Shown here in pieces: positions 45,254 to 54,567 of a stretch of 64,000 bases of DNA. Within the stretch, counting starts at the first letter, position 1. Every line of letters begins with the position of its first letter. Made by a program: the position numbers and the translations under genes. Source of the DNA: Facklamia languida CCUG 37842 (lineage in GTDB: Bacteria > Bacillota > Bacilli > Lactobacillales > Aerococcaceae); the NCBI RefSeq assembly GCF_000245795.1, contig NZ_JH601133.1, positions 1-64,000 on the forward strand, read 5' to 3'. The notes beneath the pieces were generated by a model. That model was not told the origin of the DNA and searched no databases. It saw nothing but the letters and a program-made list of their open reading frames with translations.

Positions 45254-45544
45254 ATGGAAGCCCACCATTTTCAACAGAATACGATTCAATTTGACTATTT
45301 CAGCGATAATTACCGCCAATTTGAAGAAGATTATTACCGCTACTCTACCCTTTCCGTTCCCCTCGTTTTTATTGAAGATGACCTCCTTCGAACCATGGCA
45401 GCTGGCCAACTGAATTACTTCATCCTGCCCCGAACACGGTCTAAAGACCACCGTGATCACCATTTTGTCTTCAAGGTCAAGACCGATCCTAAGAATAATT
45501 TGCTGAGAGTTTACGAATACCAATATACTTATGCGGGGGAATAG
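45254..45544 (+). CDS. Small protein of unknown function under an SOS-box promoter
   Basis: A 96-residue protein not recognised. It has no signal peptide or membrane segment. The first third is rich in Asp, Glu, Tyr and Phe (FDYFSDNYRQFEEDYYRYS); the rest looks like an alpha/beta unit (VPLVFIEDDLLRTMAAGQ, NYFILPRTRSKDHRDHHFVF, RVYEYQYTYAGE). AAAGGAG sits 7 bases before the ATG and a bidirectional terminator follows, so it is a complete single-gene transcript. It lacks the LysM or membrane anchor of the known SOS division inhibitors YneA and SosA, so the role is open. Confidence 0.85.
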   Translation: MEAHHFQQNTIQFDYFSDNYRQFEEDYYRYSTLSVPLVFIEDDLLRTMAAGQLNYFILPRTRSKDHRDHHFVFKVKTDPKNNLLRVYEYQYTYAGE

Positions 45545-45554
45545 GGCCTATACA

Positions 45555-45586
45555 AAAAAAACTAGGACATCCGTCCTAGTTTTTTC
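45555..45586. terminator. Bidirectional terminator between the small SOS-box gene and rny
   Basis: AAAAAACTAGGAC and GTCCTAGTTTTTT form a near-perfect stem with a 4-base loop. A and T runs on each side let it serve both convergent genes. Confidence 0.92.
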
Positions 45587-45587
45587 T

Positions 45588-47147
45588 TTATTTAGCATAT
45601 TCAACTGCTCGCGTTTCGCGTATTACCGTTACTTTAATATTACCTGGATATTGCATTTCCTCTTCGATCCGCTTCTTCACATCGCGTGCGAGGACGGCTG
45701 CTTGCGCATCATTGATCTTGTCGGGTGCAACAATGACCCGAACTTCACGTCCAGCTTGGATCGCATAAGATTGGGTAACCCCTTGATGATCGTTAGCAAT
45801 TTCTTCCAATTGTTGAAGTCGACGAATGTAATTCTCGAGTGATTCACTCCGTGCACCTGGTCGAGCTGCTGACAAGGCATCCGCTGCTGCAACCAATTCA
45901 GCAATCACAGAAGTTGGTCGAGTGTCCCCATGGTGGGAAGCAATCGCATTTACCACCAGGGCGGATTCCTTATACCGGTTCGCAATTTCAGCCCCAATCT
46001 CAACGTGAGATCCTTCGATCTCTTGGTCAAGGGCCTTACCGATGTCATGCAGTAAGCCTGCACGCTTAGCAAGCGCTACATTCTCGTTCAATTCACCGGC
46101 CATGACACCTGCCAATTTAGCAACTTCAATTGAGTGATTGAGAACATTCTGGCCATAAGAAGTCCGATAAGCCAAGCGGCCAATGATCTTAATCAAGTCA
46201 GGATGGATCGAATGAATGCCTACTTCAAAGACCGCTTCTTCACCCACTTCACGGATCTTCTCATCCATTTCCTTACGCGCACGTTCAACCATTTCTTCAA
46301 TGCGTGCGGGGTGAATACGACCATCTTGGATTAACTTCTCTAAGGCAAGTTTCGCAATTTGTCGCCGAATAGGATCAAAACCACTGATCACGACTGTTTC
46401 AGGAGTATCATCCACAATCAAATCAATTCCTGTCAGACTCTCAAGTGAGCGAATATTACGTCCTTCACGACCGATAATTCGACCCTTCATATCATCATTA
46501 GGCAAATGCACGACTGAGACCGAATTATCCGCCACCAGATCGGTTGCACTGCGCTGGATGGCTTGCAGAATGACGTTCTTGGCATTCCGATCGGCCTCTT
46601 CCTTGGCCTTCTGATCCGCATCACGCACCATCACAGCGATCTCATTTGACAAGGATTCTTCTGTTTGCTTCAAAATAATTTCCTTGGCATCCTCACGTGA
46701 TAACATGGACGTCTTCACCAGGGCAGCCTCTTGCTCTTCAATTAATTGGGCAATCCGGCCTTCTTCCTCGGCTAATTGGTCCTGCCGCTTCAGGAAATCG
46801 GCTTCCTTCGTTTCTAAGAGACTTTCACGATTATCTAGGGTATTACTCTTCTTCTCTAGATTCTCTTCTTTTTGAATCAGACGGTTCTCAAATCGCGTGG
46901 CTTCTTGCCGTCGATCTTTTAGTTCCAATTCAATTTCATTTCGGTACTGAATATTTTCTTCCTTCGCTTCAAACAAAGCTTCTCGCTTGAGCGTTTGGGC
47001 TTGAGAAATCGCATCTTCAACAATGGCTTCAGCATTTGCTTTAGCTCCTGCTAAATTCTTCTCGTCTGATTTCTTTCTTACAAAATAGCCAATACCAAAT
47101 CCTAGGATTAAAGCAACGATAGCGAAGGCGAAAGACATTAAGTCCAT
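45588..47147 (-). CDS. rny: Ribonuclease Y
   Basis: Membrane-anchored endoribonuclease that starts mRNA decay in Firmicutes. The 519-residue protein has an N-terminal transmembrane helix ([20 protein letters not shown]), a long coiled coil (about 30-200), a KH domain ([20 protein letters not shown]) and an HD domain with the metal site in [10 protein letters not shown]...LLHDIGKA. The ATG at 47147 follows GGAGGTGACTCTA; a GTG three codons upstream overlaps the RBS. Its normal neighbour ymdB lies 11.6 kb away here. Confidence 0.97.
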   Translation of the reverse strand: MDLMSFAFAIVALILGFGIGYFVRKKSDEKNLAGAKANAEAIVEDAISQAQTLKREALFEAKEENIQYRNEIELELKDRRQEATRFENRLIQKEENLEKKSNTLDNRESLLETKEADFLKRQDQLAEEEGRIAQLIEEQEAALVKTSMLSREDAKEIILKQTEESLSNEIAVMVRDADQKAKEEADRNAKNVILQAIQRSATDLVADNSVSVVHLPNDDMKGRIIGREGRNIRSLESLTGIDLIVDDTPETVVISGFDPIRRQIAKLALEKLIQDGRIHPARIEEMVERARKEMDEKIREVGEEAVFEVGIHSIHPDLIKIIGRLAYRTSYGQNVLNHSIEVAKLAGVMAGELNENVALAKRAGLLHDIGKALDQEIEGSHVEIGAEIANRYKESALVVNAIASHHGDTRPTSVIAELVAAADALSAARPGARSESLENYIRRLQQLEEIANDHQGVTQSYAIQAGREVRVIVAPDKINDAQAAVLARDVKKRIEEEMQYPGNIKVTVIRETRAVEYAK

Positions 47148-47307
47148 TAGAGTCACCTCCGTATCTATATTTTAAATTAATTATAAACAAATATAATGAA
47201 TGTGGTAATCCACACCCTTAATAATACGTTTATTACGAAGATGTGTCAAATAATTCTTCCTTATTCGCAAAAGAGGATTAAAAGCGAAAAGCCTTCTTTG
47301 CCCTCTA

Positions 47308-47356
47308 ACAAGGCCACCAAGCCCGATTGGAAGTGCCAACCTGGTGAAGCCTTGTA
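47308..47356 (-). terminator. Stem-loop right after the ABC-2 permease stop
   Basis: Minus-strand ACAAGG/CCTTGT, CACC/GGTGG and TTGG/CCAA pair in nested order. There is no clean T run directly after, so it may stabilise the 3' end rather than terminate. Confidence 0.4.
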
Positions 47357-47357
47357 A

Positions 47358-48110
47358 CTAGGCATTTTTACGACGCTGTTTGAAGATGGCTAAGGCCATC
47401 AAGGCCATGGACAAGCCAACCAAGACCAGGAGTCCAATGAGGAAAGAGGCGTTAATCGTCCCTGTTTGAATTTCCTTGAGATAGTCGTAGGACGAGAAAT
47501 GACTCGTTGGTAAGATCGAAACAATCTTCTGGAGTCCTTCAGGCATATCTTCTACCCGAATCCCCATCATACCGCTAAAGATCATGATGGCGAAATAAAT
47601 GGCCATCGTGATAGCAAAGGAGATGGAGTATTTCTTGGTAAAGAGGCAGATAGCATAAGCGATAAAGAAACAGCCGATATTTAAGAGGGTCACATAGCCA
47701 AGATGGCGTAAGATTTCAATGACAGATGCCGGAATATCAAAGACCCACACCATGACCGTGAAATAGATCAAATTACAGACGAGGAAAAACAAGAAATAGG
47801 CCAGAAATTTGTAGCGCGCCAGGGTAAATTGCTTGATCGAGAAGAGCTCCAACCGGTCATAGACCCCCTCTTCCATATCCTTAGCCGTTATCGTGGCGTG
47901 ACCGACTAAAAAGATGGACAGAGGCGAAATAATATTCATCGTGAATAAGACACTCTGCTTGGCTGGCTCTCGAAAAGGTTCAGGCACTTGGACATTAAGC
48001 ATCATCACCACTAAAGCCCCCATCAATAAGGGAAAGACGAGGCCAAAAAAGACACAGGAATAATTGGTCAGGACCAATTTCATTTCATAATTGAAGATAT
48101 GCTTATTCAT
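47358..48110 (-). CDS. ABC-2 family transporter permease
   Basis: A 250-residue membrane protein with about six helices (e.g. SCVFFGLVFPLLMGALVVMM, FLVCNLIYFTVMVWVF, LLIGLLVLVGLSMALMALAI) and ABC-2 layout. Its start overlaps the ATPase gene by 8 bases, so the two make one exporter. Substrate unknown; such pairs often export bacteriocins, antibiotics or lipids. The pair sits between recA and rny, which are adjacent or nearly so in many relatives, so it is an insertion into a conserved block. Confidence 0.88.
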   Translation of the reverse strand: MNKHIFNYEMKLVLTNYSCVFFGLVFPLLMGALVVMMLNVQVPEPFREPAKQSVLFTMNIISPLSIFLVGHATITAKDMEEGVYDRLELFSIKQFTLARYKFLAYFLFFLVCNLIYFTVMVWVFDIPASVIEILRHLGYVTLLNIGCFFIAYAICLFTKKYSISFAITMAIYFAIMIFSGMMGIRVEDMPEGLQKIVSILPTSHFSSYDYLKEIQTGTINASFLIGLLVLVGLSMALMALAIFKQRRKNA

Positions 48111-48969
48111 GATAGCCCTCCTTTTCTAAGGCATTTAAGACCGTCAGTTCAATAGAATCATTAACCCTTTCAAAGGCCTGGTCAGCATCAATCAAGGCCT
48201 CGACCAATTGTTTCTCTTGATTTTTGTCGTTGATTCCAGCTGCTAATTTATTTGGCATGCTGGTAATCCGGTCCTTAGGACCGACTAGTTGTTGGGTGGT
48301 CTCATTGTCATCCATCAAGATGACAGAAGGGGTACAATAGGTCTGGAAGAGGTCTTTCTTATTGCCGTAGAAGAGGACATCTCCTTGGTGTAAATAAAGC
48401 AATTGGTCACAGATATTTTCTAACTCTTCATAATAATGACTGACCAGGAGAACCGTAGTCGTCTTATCGTGGTAGTAGTCCACGATCTTATCCATCAGCA
48501 TCTGCCGGGTCACAAAGTCTAAGCCTGTGGTCACCTCATCGAAGATAGTTAAGGGAGCGTCCTGCCACATCACCAGAATCAGCGTTAATTTCTGCTTCTC
48601 ACCCCCTGATAGTTGCTTAAATGTCTTATTTAATAACTTGGAAAAATCAAAGAAGTCAATGAGTTCCTGCAGCTTGGGGTCTTCTTCAATCTTGCTGTTG
48701 GCCACCATTTGAATAATATCGCGGGTTTTGACACTGGTCGAATAATTATTAAATTGCATATGAACGGCCATCTGGGAGTGATGAACGTCTCTTTGAATGT
48801 GTCCTTTGTAAGGAATGAGGCCTAAGATGGCCTTAATGAGCGTTGACTTACCGGCCCCATTGGATCCGATAATCCCAATCTTCTCCCCTGACTTAAAGCG
48901 AATGGGCTGGTTAATATTCAAGACTTCCTTATCTCCATAAGCAACTTGTAGCGAGTCAATTGAAATCAT
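48103..48969 (-). CDS. ABC transporter ATP-binding protein
   Basis: A 288-residue ABC ATPase: Walker A GSNGAGKSTLIKAI, signature QLSGGEKQKLTL, Walker B APLTIFDEVTTGLD, H-loop LLVSHYYEE. A C-terminal extension (about 205-288) is unlike the core and may regulate. Partner of the overlapping ABC-2 permease. No dedicated regulator gene adjoins it. Confidence 0.92.
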   Translation of the reverse strand: MISIDSLQVAYGDKEVLNINQPIRFKSGEKIGIIGSNGAGKSTLIKAILGLIPYKGHIQRDVHHSQMAVHMQFNNYSTSVKTRDIIQMVANSKIEEDPKLQELIDFFDFSKLLNKTFKQLSGGEKQKLTLILVMWQDAPLTIFDEVTTGLDFVTRQMLMDKIVDYYHDKTTTVLLVSHYYEELENICDQLLYLHQGDVLFYGNKKDLFQTYCTPSVILMDDNETTQQLVGPKDRITSMPNKLAAGINDKNQEKQLVEALIDADQAFERVNDSIELTVLNALEKEGYHE

Positions 48970-49342
48970 TTTTACACCTCCATGCCTTCATTCTACACCC
49001 TTGACCAGTCATTTGCATGCTTGAACAGGAATTTTTTTAAAAAGCTAAAGTGTCAACCACCCTTAGTTTCAAGAATTGAACGAATGAGATGGGATGCCTC
49101 TTGGGATAGCCAGTGAGTGTTGGATGGATAAACGAACTTAAAAGTCTCCGCTTGACAGGCACGCCAAATTAAAAAGACCGATTGTACCATCCCATAGCAA
49201 AAGCCCCTGTCGCAGGCATTGCTCAGTCCCGTCACGCAAGTCCTTCCACCTTAACAGGACCTCCTAACTGGTTAGGAAAGTTCATTCGGTCTTTCTTTTT
49301 TGTTTAACTATCTGGTCGTTTCTGATAAAGAGGCTAATTCTC
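48970..49342. other. Gap between recA and the ABC exporter
   Basis: No gene. It contains the RBS of the ATPase gene (GGAGGTG just before 48969), about 130 bases of featureless sequence, and the ACCGAATG/CATTCGGT element at 49163-49301. Confidence 0.5.
49163..49301 (-). terminator. ACCGAATG/CATTCGGT element after recA
   Basis: On the minus strand GAAAGACCGAATG and CAATCGGTCTTTTT pair around an interior of about 100 bases containing CCTAACCAGTTAGG and other small hairpins. T runs flank both ends, so it may terminate in either direction. Its long interior sets it apart from an ordinary terminator. Confidence 0.55.
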
Positions 49343-50395
49343 TTAGTCGTCGGTCATGGATAATTGTTCGGCTTGAGCCGGCTGTGGCGATTCGTCGTCC
49401 TCAAGGGGCATTTGGTAGTGCTGGCGGACTAAGCGCTCAATCTCTTGACGGAGATTTGGATGGTCATCCAGGTATTCCTTGACATTCTCCCGTCCTTGAC
49501 CGATTCGCTCGTCCTGGTAAGAGTACCAAGAACCTGCCTTATTAATAATATCCACATCAGCGGCCATATCGATTAATTCGCCCGTTTGCGAGATACCCTC
49601 ACCATAGACAATATCCACCAAGGCTTCCTTGAAAGGAGGAGCCATCTTATTCTTGACAATCTTAATCTTGGTCCGGTTCCCGTAGGCTTCCCCCTTATTC
49701 TTGAGGGTCTCCACACGGCGAACCTCTAGACGAATGGATGAATAGAACTTCAAGGCCCGTCCACCCGGCGTGGTCTCTGGATTTCCAAACATCACCCCTA
49801 CCTTCTCACGAATTTGGTTGATAAAGAAGGCGATGGTCTTGGTCTTACTAATTGAACCAGATAACTTCCGCATGGCTTGAGACATCAAGCGGGCTTGTAA
49901 ACCGACATGCGAAGCCCCCATATCCCCTTCAATTTCCGAACGTGGGACAAGAGCCGCAACAGAGTCCACCACAATAATGTCCACAGCCCCTGAAGAGACC
50001 AAAGCATCCGCAATCTCTAAGCCCTGTTCCCCCGTATCCGGTTGGGAGAGCAGAAGGTCGTTAATATTCACCCCTAAATTAGCCGCGTATTTTGGATCTA
50101 GGGCATGCTCCGCATCAATAAAGGCCGCAATCCCACCCTGCTTTTGAACAGAGGCAATCGCGTGTAAGGCAACCGTCGTCTTACCTGAAGATTCAGGTCC
50201 ATAACATTCAATAATCCGGCCACGGGGGTAACCGCCAATACCCAGGGCCACATCCAAGGCCAAAGACCCTGAAGGAACCGTGGCAATATCAAGGGTCGTC
50301 TGGTCACCTAGCCGCATAATCGCGCCCTTACCATAATTCTTTTCAATATCTTTTAGCGCCTTATCCAGCGCTTTTTGACGATTCTCATCTACCAT
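49343..50395 (-). CDS. recA: Recombinase RecA
   Basis: Homologous recombination and SOS co-protease. The 350-residue protein has Walker [17 protein letters not shown], Walker [17 protein letters not shown], loop L2 [17 protein letters not shown], and an acidic C-terminus. ATG choice: the first possible ATG touches the GGAGG, so the ATG two codons later (50395) with a 6-base spacing is preferred. It has its own promoter with an SOS box. It follows cinA, the common cinA-recA pair. Confidence 0.98.
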   Translation of the reverse strand: MVDENRQKALDKALKDIEKNYGKGAIMRLGDQTTLDIATVPSGSLALDVALGIGGYPRGRIIECYGPESSGKTTVALHAIASVQKQGGIAAFIDAEHALDPKYAANLGVNINDLLLSQPDTGEQGLEIADALVSSGAVDIIVVDSVAALVPRSEIEGDMGASHVGLQARLMSQAMRKLSGSISKTKTIAFFINQIREKVGVMFGNPETTPGGRALKFYSSIRLEVRRVETLKNKGEAYGNRTKIKIVKNKMAPPFKEALVDIVYGEGISQTGELIDMAADVDIINKAGSWYSYQDERIGQGRENVKEYLDDHPNLRQEIERLVRQHYQMPLEDDESPQPAQAEQLSMTDD

Positions 50396-50423
50396 ATTCA
50401 TCCTCCATTCTTGTACATGGTTT

Positions 50424-50474
50424 AGTTTATCAGGTCAGAATCAAGATTTCAAGCAATAAGCGAACGATTGTTCG
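50424..50474 (-). promoter_or_regulatory. recA promoter and SOS box
   Basis: Minus-strand TTGAAA (50447-50452), 17-base spacer, TAAACT (50424-50429). Just upstream is CGAACAATCGTTCG (50461-50474), a near-consensus LexA operator. It lies between the cinA stop (50476) and recA, indicating LexA-controlled transcription of recA apart from cinA read-through. Confidence 0.8.
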
Positions 50475-50475
50475 A

Positions 50476-51732
50476 TTATTCTTCACAGCTGGACCCGAGA
50501 ACTTGAATCAGCTGCCAAAGGGCCTGCTGGACGGACATTTGACGAATATAAGCCCGCGACCTAGCTGGAAAAAGATAGACCTGGGATTGGACGGGTTGAT
50601 GGCGGCTGGCGATAGCAATATAGACTTCTCCAGCTGGATGGCCTTGGTCGGGACCTGGACCCGCCACGCCCGTTAAGCTTACCGCATAATCGGTTCCCGC
50701 TTGATTTAAGGCCTTTTGCGCCATGGCTTGGGCACAAGCATGGCTATAGACCGATTCTTGTTCGATCAAGTCAGGGTCAATCCCTAATAGATCAACTTTA
50801 CTTGCGACTTGATAAACGACAAAACCCGCCTTTACCACTTGCGACGCACCCGCAACAGCGGTCAATTCACTGGCCAAGCCGCCCCCCGTTAAGCTCTCAC
50901 AGGTAGCCAAGGTCCATTCTCGATCTTTAAAGCGGGCCAAGACATGGGAAGCCAGACTCACTTGGTCCCCCTGCCCCAGATAATAGGGTTGGAGTGCTTG
51001 AATAATCTCCTGGGCAAGCCTCTGGTTTACCTGCTGACAAGCAGCTTGACTGGTTCCCTTGGCTCGGAGGGTCACTTGAATATGCAAGGGCTTGGCATAA
51101 ATCCCCAGAACTGGATTGTCTATATGCTCACTCCAAGGTCTCAAAGCCTGCATCACCTGACTCTCCCCCAGTCCAGCAAAATTCAAAGTTAAGATCGCCT
51201 GGGTCTCCTCCAGGTCGACTTGGTCTTGCAGGTAAGGAATGACCGAAAGGTCAAGGAGACTGATTAATTCTTGGGGAGGTCCCGGCAAGCAGATGAAAGT
51301 CGTCGCCCCGGCCTGATAGAGGCTGCCACAAGCTAAACCCTGCTGGGTTGTGAAGCAGTGTCCCCCGGCAAAAGTCCAGGCCTGGCGCTGGTCACGGTCA
51401 TTAGGTAGACGCCCTCTTTGCTTGAGATAGGATTGGATATAGTCCCATTGAGAAGTATTTACGACTAAGTCCACACCGAGATAGTCAGCCAGGACCTCCT
51501 TGGTCAAGTCATCCAAGGTTGGTCCCAAACCACCGGTTAAGATCACCAAGTCTGCTCGCTGGTGGGCCAGACTCAAGGCTTGGCTGATCGCTTGACGGTC
51601 ATCGCCGACGACTTGTTGGTTGAGACAGTCGATGCCAAGTTGGCTGAGCCGTCTAGCAATCTCATAAGCATCCGTATTCATTATTTGACCCCTTAATAGT
51701 TCACTCCCCACCGCAATGATTTCTGCTCGCAT
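50476..51732 (-). CDS. cinA: CinA-family protein (nicotinamide-nucleotide amidase)
   Basis: Two-domain CinA: an N-terminal MoaB/COG1058 domain (RAEIIAVGSELLRGQIMNTDA, ILTGGLGPTLDDLTKEVLA) and a C-terminal PncC-like deamidase domain (ESLTGGGLASELTAVAGAS, SLTGVAGPGPDQGHPAGEVY). It cleaves NMN to nicotinate mononucleotide in pyridine salvage and is tied to competence in streptococci. The ATG at 51732 follows AAGGAGG. The 418 residues are normal. It has the pgsA-cinA-recA order. Confidence 0.95.
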   Translation of the reverse strand: MRAEIIAVGSELLRGQIMNTDAYEIARRLSQLGIDCLNQQVVGDDRQAISQALSLAHQRADLVILTGGLGPTLDDLTKEVLADYLGVDLVVNTSQWDYIQSYLKQRGRLPNDRDQRQAWTFAGGHCFTTQQGLACGSLYQAGATTFICLPGPPQELISLLDLSVIPYLQDQVDLEETQAILTLNFAGLGESQVMQALRPWSEHIDNPVLGIYAKPLHIQVTLRAKGTSQAACQQVNQRLAQEIIQALQPYYLGQGDQVSLASHVLARFKDREWTLATCESLTGGGLASELTAVAGASQVVKAGFVVYQVASKVDLLGIDPDLIEQESVYSHACAQAMAQKALNQAGTDYAVSLTGVAGPGPDQGHPAGEVYIAIASRHQPVQSQVYLFPARSRAYIRQMSVQQALWQLIQVLGSSCEE

Positions 51733-51786
51733 CCTAATCCTCCTTAAGTAAGTACACACTTGCTAGCGAATAAGCGCTAATCGTTG

Positions 51787-51821
51787 CAAAAGAAAAGCAA
51801 TCCCAGCTAGACCGAGATTGC
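51787..51821 (-). terminator. Terminator after pgsA
   Basis: Minus-strand GCAATCTC and GGGATTGC with a 9-base loop, followed by TTTTCTTTT. Confidence 0.75.
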
Positions 51822-51828
51822 AGACAAT

Positions 51829-52410
51829 TTAAGCTTTTGACCTAAAGACAAAGCGCCCATGGTAGAAGTAAAGAACGCCTGAATAAATTGTAAAGGCCAA
51901 GCAGACCCAGAGTAAGACTTTGGCTATGGAGAAAGGTAACCAAGCAAAGCCTAAATCATTCCATAGAAAGAAGAGAATAGCAAACATCTGGGTGAAAGTC
52001 TTAACCTTACCTGGCCAAGCTGCCGCCAGAACTTGACCGTTCTCCCGTGCCAAGAGGACCCGGAGGCCAGTGACCAAGAGCTCGCGACTGATAATGATAA
52101 TCACCATCCAAGCAGGAATCACCTGGGCTTGAACCAGTAAAATCAAGGCAGCAAGGACCAATAACTTATCCGCCATCGGATCAGCAAAGACCCCAAATGG
52201 GGTAACCAGATTCAGCTTCCGCGCCAGATAACCATCTAAGTAATCGGTCAATGAAGCCAGGGCAAAGACTAAGCCGGCCACAAACCAGGCAACTGGAATC
52301 TGCGAACCTAAAAGATCAAGTGTCCCCCATTCCAAGGGCAGGGACATCAAGAGAACGAAGACAGGGATCATGGCGATTCGCAAGCAGGTCAATTGATTGG
52401 CAATATTCAC
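51829..52410 (-). CDS. pgsA: CDP-diacylglycerol-glycerol-3-phosphate 3-phosphatidyltransferase
   Basis: Makes phosphatidylglycerol phosphate from CDP-diacylglycerol and glycerol 3-phosphate at the membrane. The 193-residue protein carries the complete CDP-alcohol phosphotransferase motif, from DYLDGYLAR to GVFADPMAD, and several transmembrane helices. Four bases separate it from the rodZ stop, so they are cotranscribed. Confidence 0.97.
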   Translation of the reverse strand: MNIANQLTCLRIAMIPVFVLLMSLPLEWGTLDLLGSQIPVAWFVAGLVFALASLTDYLDGYLARKLNLVTPFGVFADPMADKLLVLAALILLVQAQVIPAWMVIIIISRELLVTGLRVLLARENGQVLAAAWPGKVKTFTQMFAILFFLWNDLGFAWLPFSIAKVLLWVCLAFTIYSGVLYFYHGRFVFRSKA

Positions 52411-52413
52411 GGC

Positions 52414-53415
52414 TTAATTCCCACTTTCTGGCGCATAGACTGCTGGCCCTTGGTAACCAGTAGTCGTAGTCTCTTCTAAATCCAGACTTTCTTTCGTTGT
52501 CGATTGGCTGTCTTCGCCACTTGTACGAACGAATTTAAGTGAAAGTGGAACCGCAGAATCCACTTGTAAGGTCTTACCATTGACGCTATATTTGCCACCT
52601 TGAGGGTAGCCCATATCGAGTCGGATCTCTTGCGCTTGTTTACTTGGTGTGTATTCAAATTTTTCGCCCGCATTCACTGCTTGGTCAACCACCATGACGC
52701 CATCTTCGTAGACACCGAACCAAACAAAGGCATCCGCCTCGAGCGCGAAGGTGTACTGGTCAGGATCCTCCTGTAATTCATAAGTCTTCAGGCTTCCTGG
52801 TTCAGAAACCAAGCGAATCATGGCATCCCCGACCCGTTCCATGCCTTCCATCATCTCTTGGCTGGTGGTCGTTTTTTCTGTTTGGTCGGACTCGTCTTGG
52901 TTAGAGTCTTCAACCAAGGAAGACGGTTCAACTGATTCCACAATGCTGGTTGCGACCGTCACTGGCTGGTTATCCGAATCCACGTCCCCTTGATTAGCCT
53001 TACGAATCGCAAAGGCTAGAATCACGATAATTAAGAGGATAATCACTGTCAAGATAAAGAGCGGGATATAAGAAAGAATCATCTCCAACCGGTTATCCCC
53101 TTCACCACTATGCCGCATGGCCACGCGACTGGGGAGGGGTTGGTCAGCTGGCGCTTGGGTCCTCTTGTCTTGAGCATTTAGAAATTCTAATTCATCGGCA
53201 TATTCACGCAACAAGAGGTCGCCGTCAAGGCCCACCATATCCGCATACTGCTTGACAAAGGCCCGGACATAGAAATTCCCCGGTACCTCCTCATAATTCC
53301 CCTCTTCTAAAGCTTGGAGGTATTTCTTTTGAATTTTTGTCATTTGTTGAAGGGTATTGAGGGTGTAACCCTTATTCACTCGCGCTTCTCTTAATCGCGT
53401 TCCTAATTCACTCAT
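52414..53415 (-). CDS. rodZ: RodZ-like cell-shape protein
   Basis: Links MreB filaments to the membrane in rod-shaped cells and is kept in many cocci. The 333-residue protein has a cytoplasmic helix-turn-helix (LGTRLREARVNKGYTLNTLQ...YVRAFVKQYADMVGL, 4-70), one transmembrane helix (PLFILTVIILLIIVILAFAI, about 115-135), a Ser/Thr/Glu-rich linker, and a DUF4115-type extracellular beta domain (FVWFGVYEDGVMVVDQAV). It matches ymfM before pgsA in Bacillus. Confidence 0.9.
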   Translation of the reverse strand: MSELGTRLREARVNKGYTLNTLQQMTKIQKKYLQALEEGNYEEVPGNFYVRAFVKQYADMVGLDGDLLLREYADELEFLNAQDKRTQAPADQPLPSRVAMRHSGEGDNRLEMILSYIPLFILTVIILLIIVILAFAIRKANQGDVDSDNQPVTVATSIVESVEPSSLVEDSNQDESDQTEKTTTSQEMMEGMERVGDAMIRLVSEPGSLKTYELQEDPDQYTFALEADAFVWFGVYEDGVMVVDQAVNAGEKFEYTPSKQAQEIRLDMGYPQGGKYSVNGKTLQVDSAVPLSLKFVRTSGEDSQSTTKESLDLEETTTTGYQGPAVYAPESGN

Positions 53416-53539
53416 CTTGTCGGCTCCCTCTATTATTCATAGTCATTCAATCTGCACCATCCACTGGTGTCTCTACGATTTATCCCTAATCTTAACTTGA
53501 AATCGTGGTATTTTCAATCACTAATACGGTCTCATTTTA

Positions 53540-54556
53540 TTATTTTTCTAAGAGATCCCGGATAAGGGAATACATGTAATGTTCTGCATCAAACACTTGC
53601 AGGTCGCTGGCTTGTTCCCCTAAGCCAATATACTTAACAGGAATATCTAATTCATGCCGGATGGATAGGACCACCCCACCCTTGGCTGTTCCGTCTAACT
53701 TCGTCAAGACCAGACCGGTAATCTCAGTCGCTTCATTAAATTGCTTGGCTTGGATTAAGGCATTCTGCCCTGTTGTCGCATCCAAGACGAGGAGAACTTC
53801 TTGCACGCCATTCGGATTCTCCCGTTCAATAATCCGCTTCATCTTGGCTAGTTCAGCCATCAAATTCGCCTTAGAATGTAAGCGGCCGGCAGTATCCACC
53901 AAGAGGTAGTCATAGCCTTCAGCGTTGGCCTTCTTGACCGCATCATAGACTACTGAAGCGGGGTCCCCCTGGTCTCTTCCGGTCACGACTGGAATATCTA
54001 ATCGTTGTCCCCAAACATTTAACTGCTCGACTGCTCCTGCCCGGAAGGTGTCACCGGCTGCCATCAAGACTTTATGGCCAGCCTGCTGTAGGCTGTAGCC
54101 GATCTTACCAACAGAGGTGGTCTTACCAACCCCATTGACACCGACAAACAAGATCACAGTAGGACCATCCGGATTTTCGATCAGGGCAGGGCTCGCTTGC
54201 CCATCCTTCTCATATATCGCCACCATCTCTTCCAGCATGACTTGCTTAACAGCCTCAGGTTGATAGACATTGCGTTCTTCAACCGCTTCTTGAATAGCAT
54301 CGGTCAAGGCCATGGTCATGGCAAAGCCGACATCGGCACTAATCAAGGCTTCTTCCAGGTCATCGTAGAAGTCTTCGTCAATTTCCCGCCAGCCTGTAAA
54401 TAAGTCACTCATCCGTTCAGAGAAGGACTTGCGGGTCTTCTCCATTCCGCGCTCATACTTGTCAAGGACAATCGCTTCTTTCGGGTCGAGGTCTTGATCC
54501 TTGACCACCTTGTCTTCCCCTGTAAAAGCACGCTTAATTCGGTCAAATAATCCCAT
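53540..54556 (-). CDS. ftsY: Signal recognition particle receptor FtsY
   Basis: SRP receptor GTPase bringing ribosomes to the Sec translocon. The 338-residue protein has a short acidic N-terminal A part, an N domain, and a G domain with VGVNGVGKTTSVGK, DTFRAGAVEQL, DTAGRLHSKANLM, TKLDGTAKGG and GLGEQASDLQVF. It follows the HAD phosphatase and smc; the rnc-smc-ftsY run is conserved in Firmicutes. Confidence 0.97.
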   Translation of the reverse strand: MGLFDRIKRAFTGEDKVVKDQDLDPKEAIVLDKYERGMEKTRKSFSERMSDLFTGWREIDEDFYDDLEEALISADVGFAMTMALTDAIQEAVEERNVYQPEAVKQVMLEEMVAIYEKDGQASPALIENPDGPTVILFVGVNGVGKTTSVGKIGYSLQQAGHKVLMAAGDTFRAGAVEQLNVWGQRLDIPVVTGRDQGDPASVVYDAVKKANAEGYDYLLVDTAGRLHSKANLMAELAKMKRIIERENPNGVQEVLLVLDATTGQNALIQAKQFNEATEITGLVLTKLDGTAKGGVVLSIRHELDIPVKYIGLGEQASDLQVFDAEHYMYSLIRDLLEK

Positions 54557-54567
54557 GGTCTCACTCC

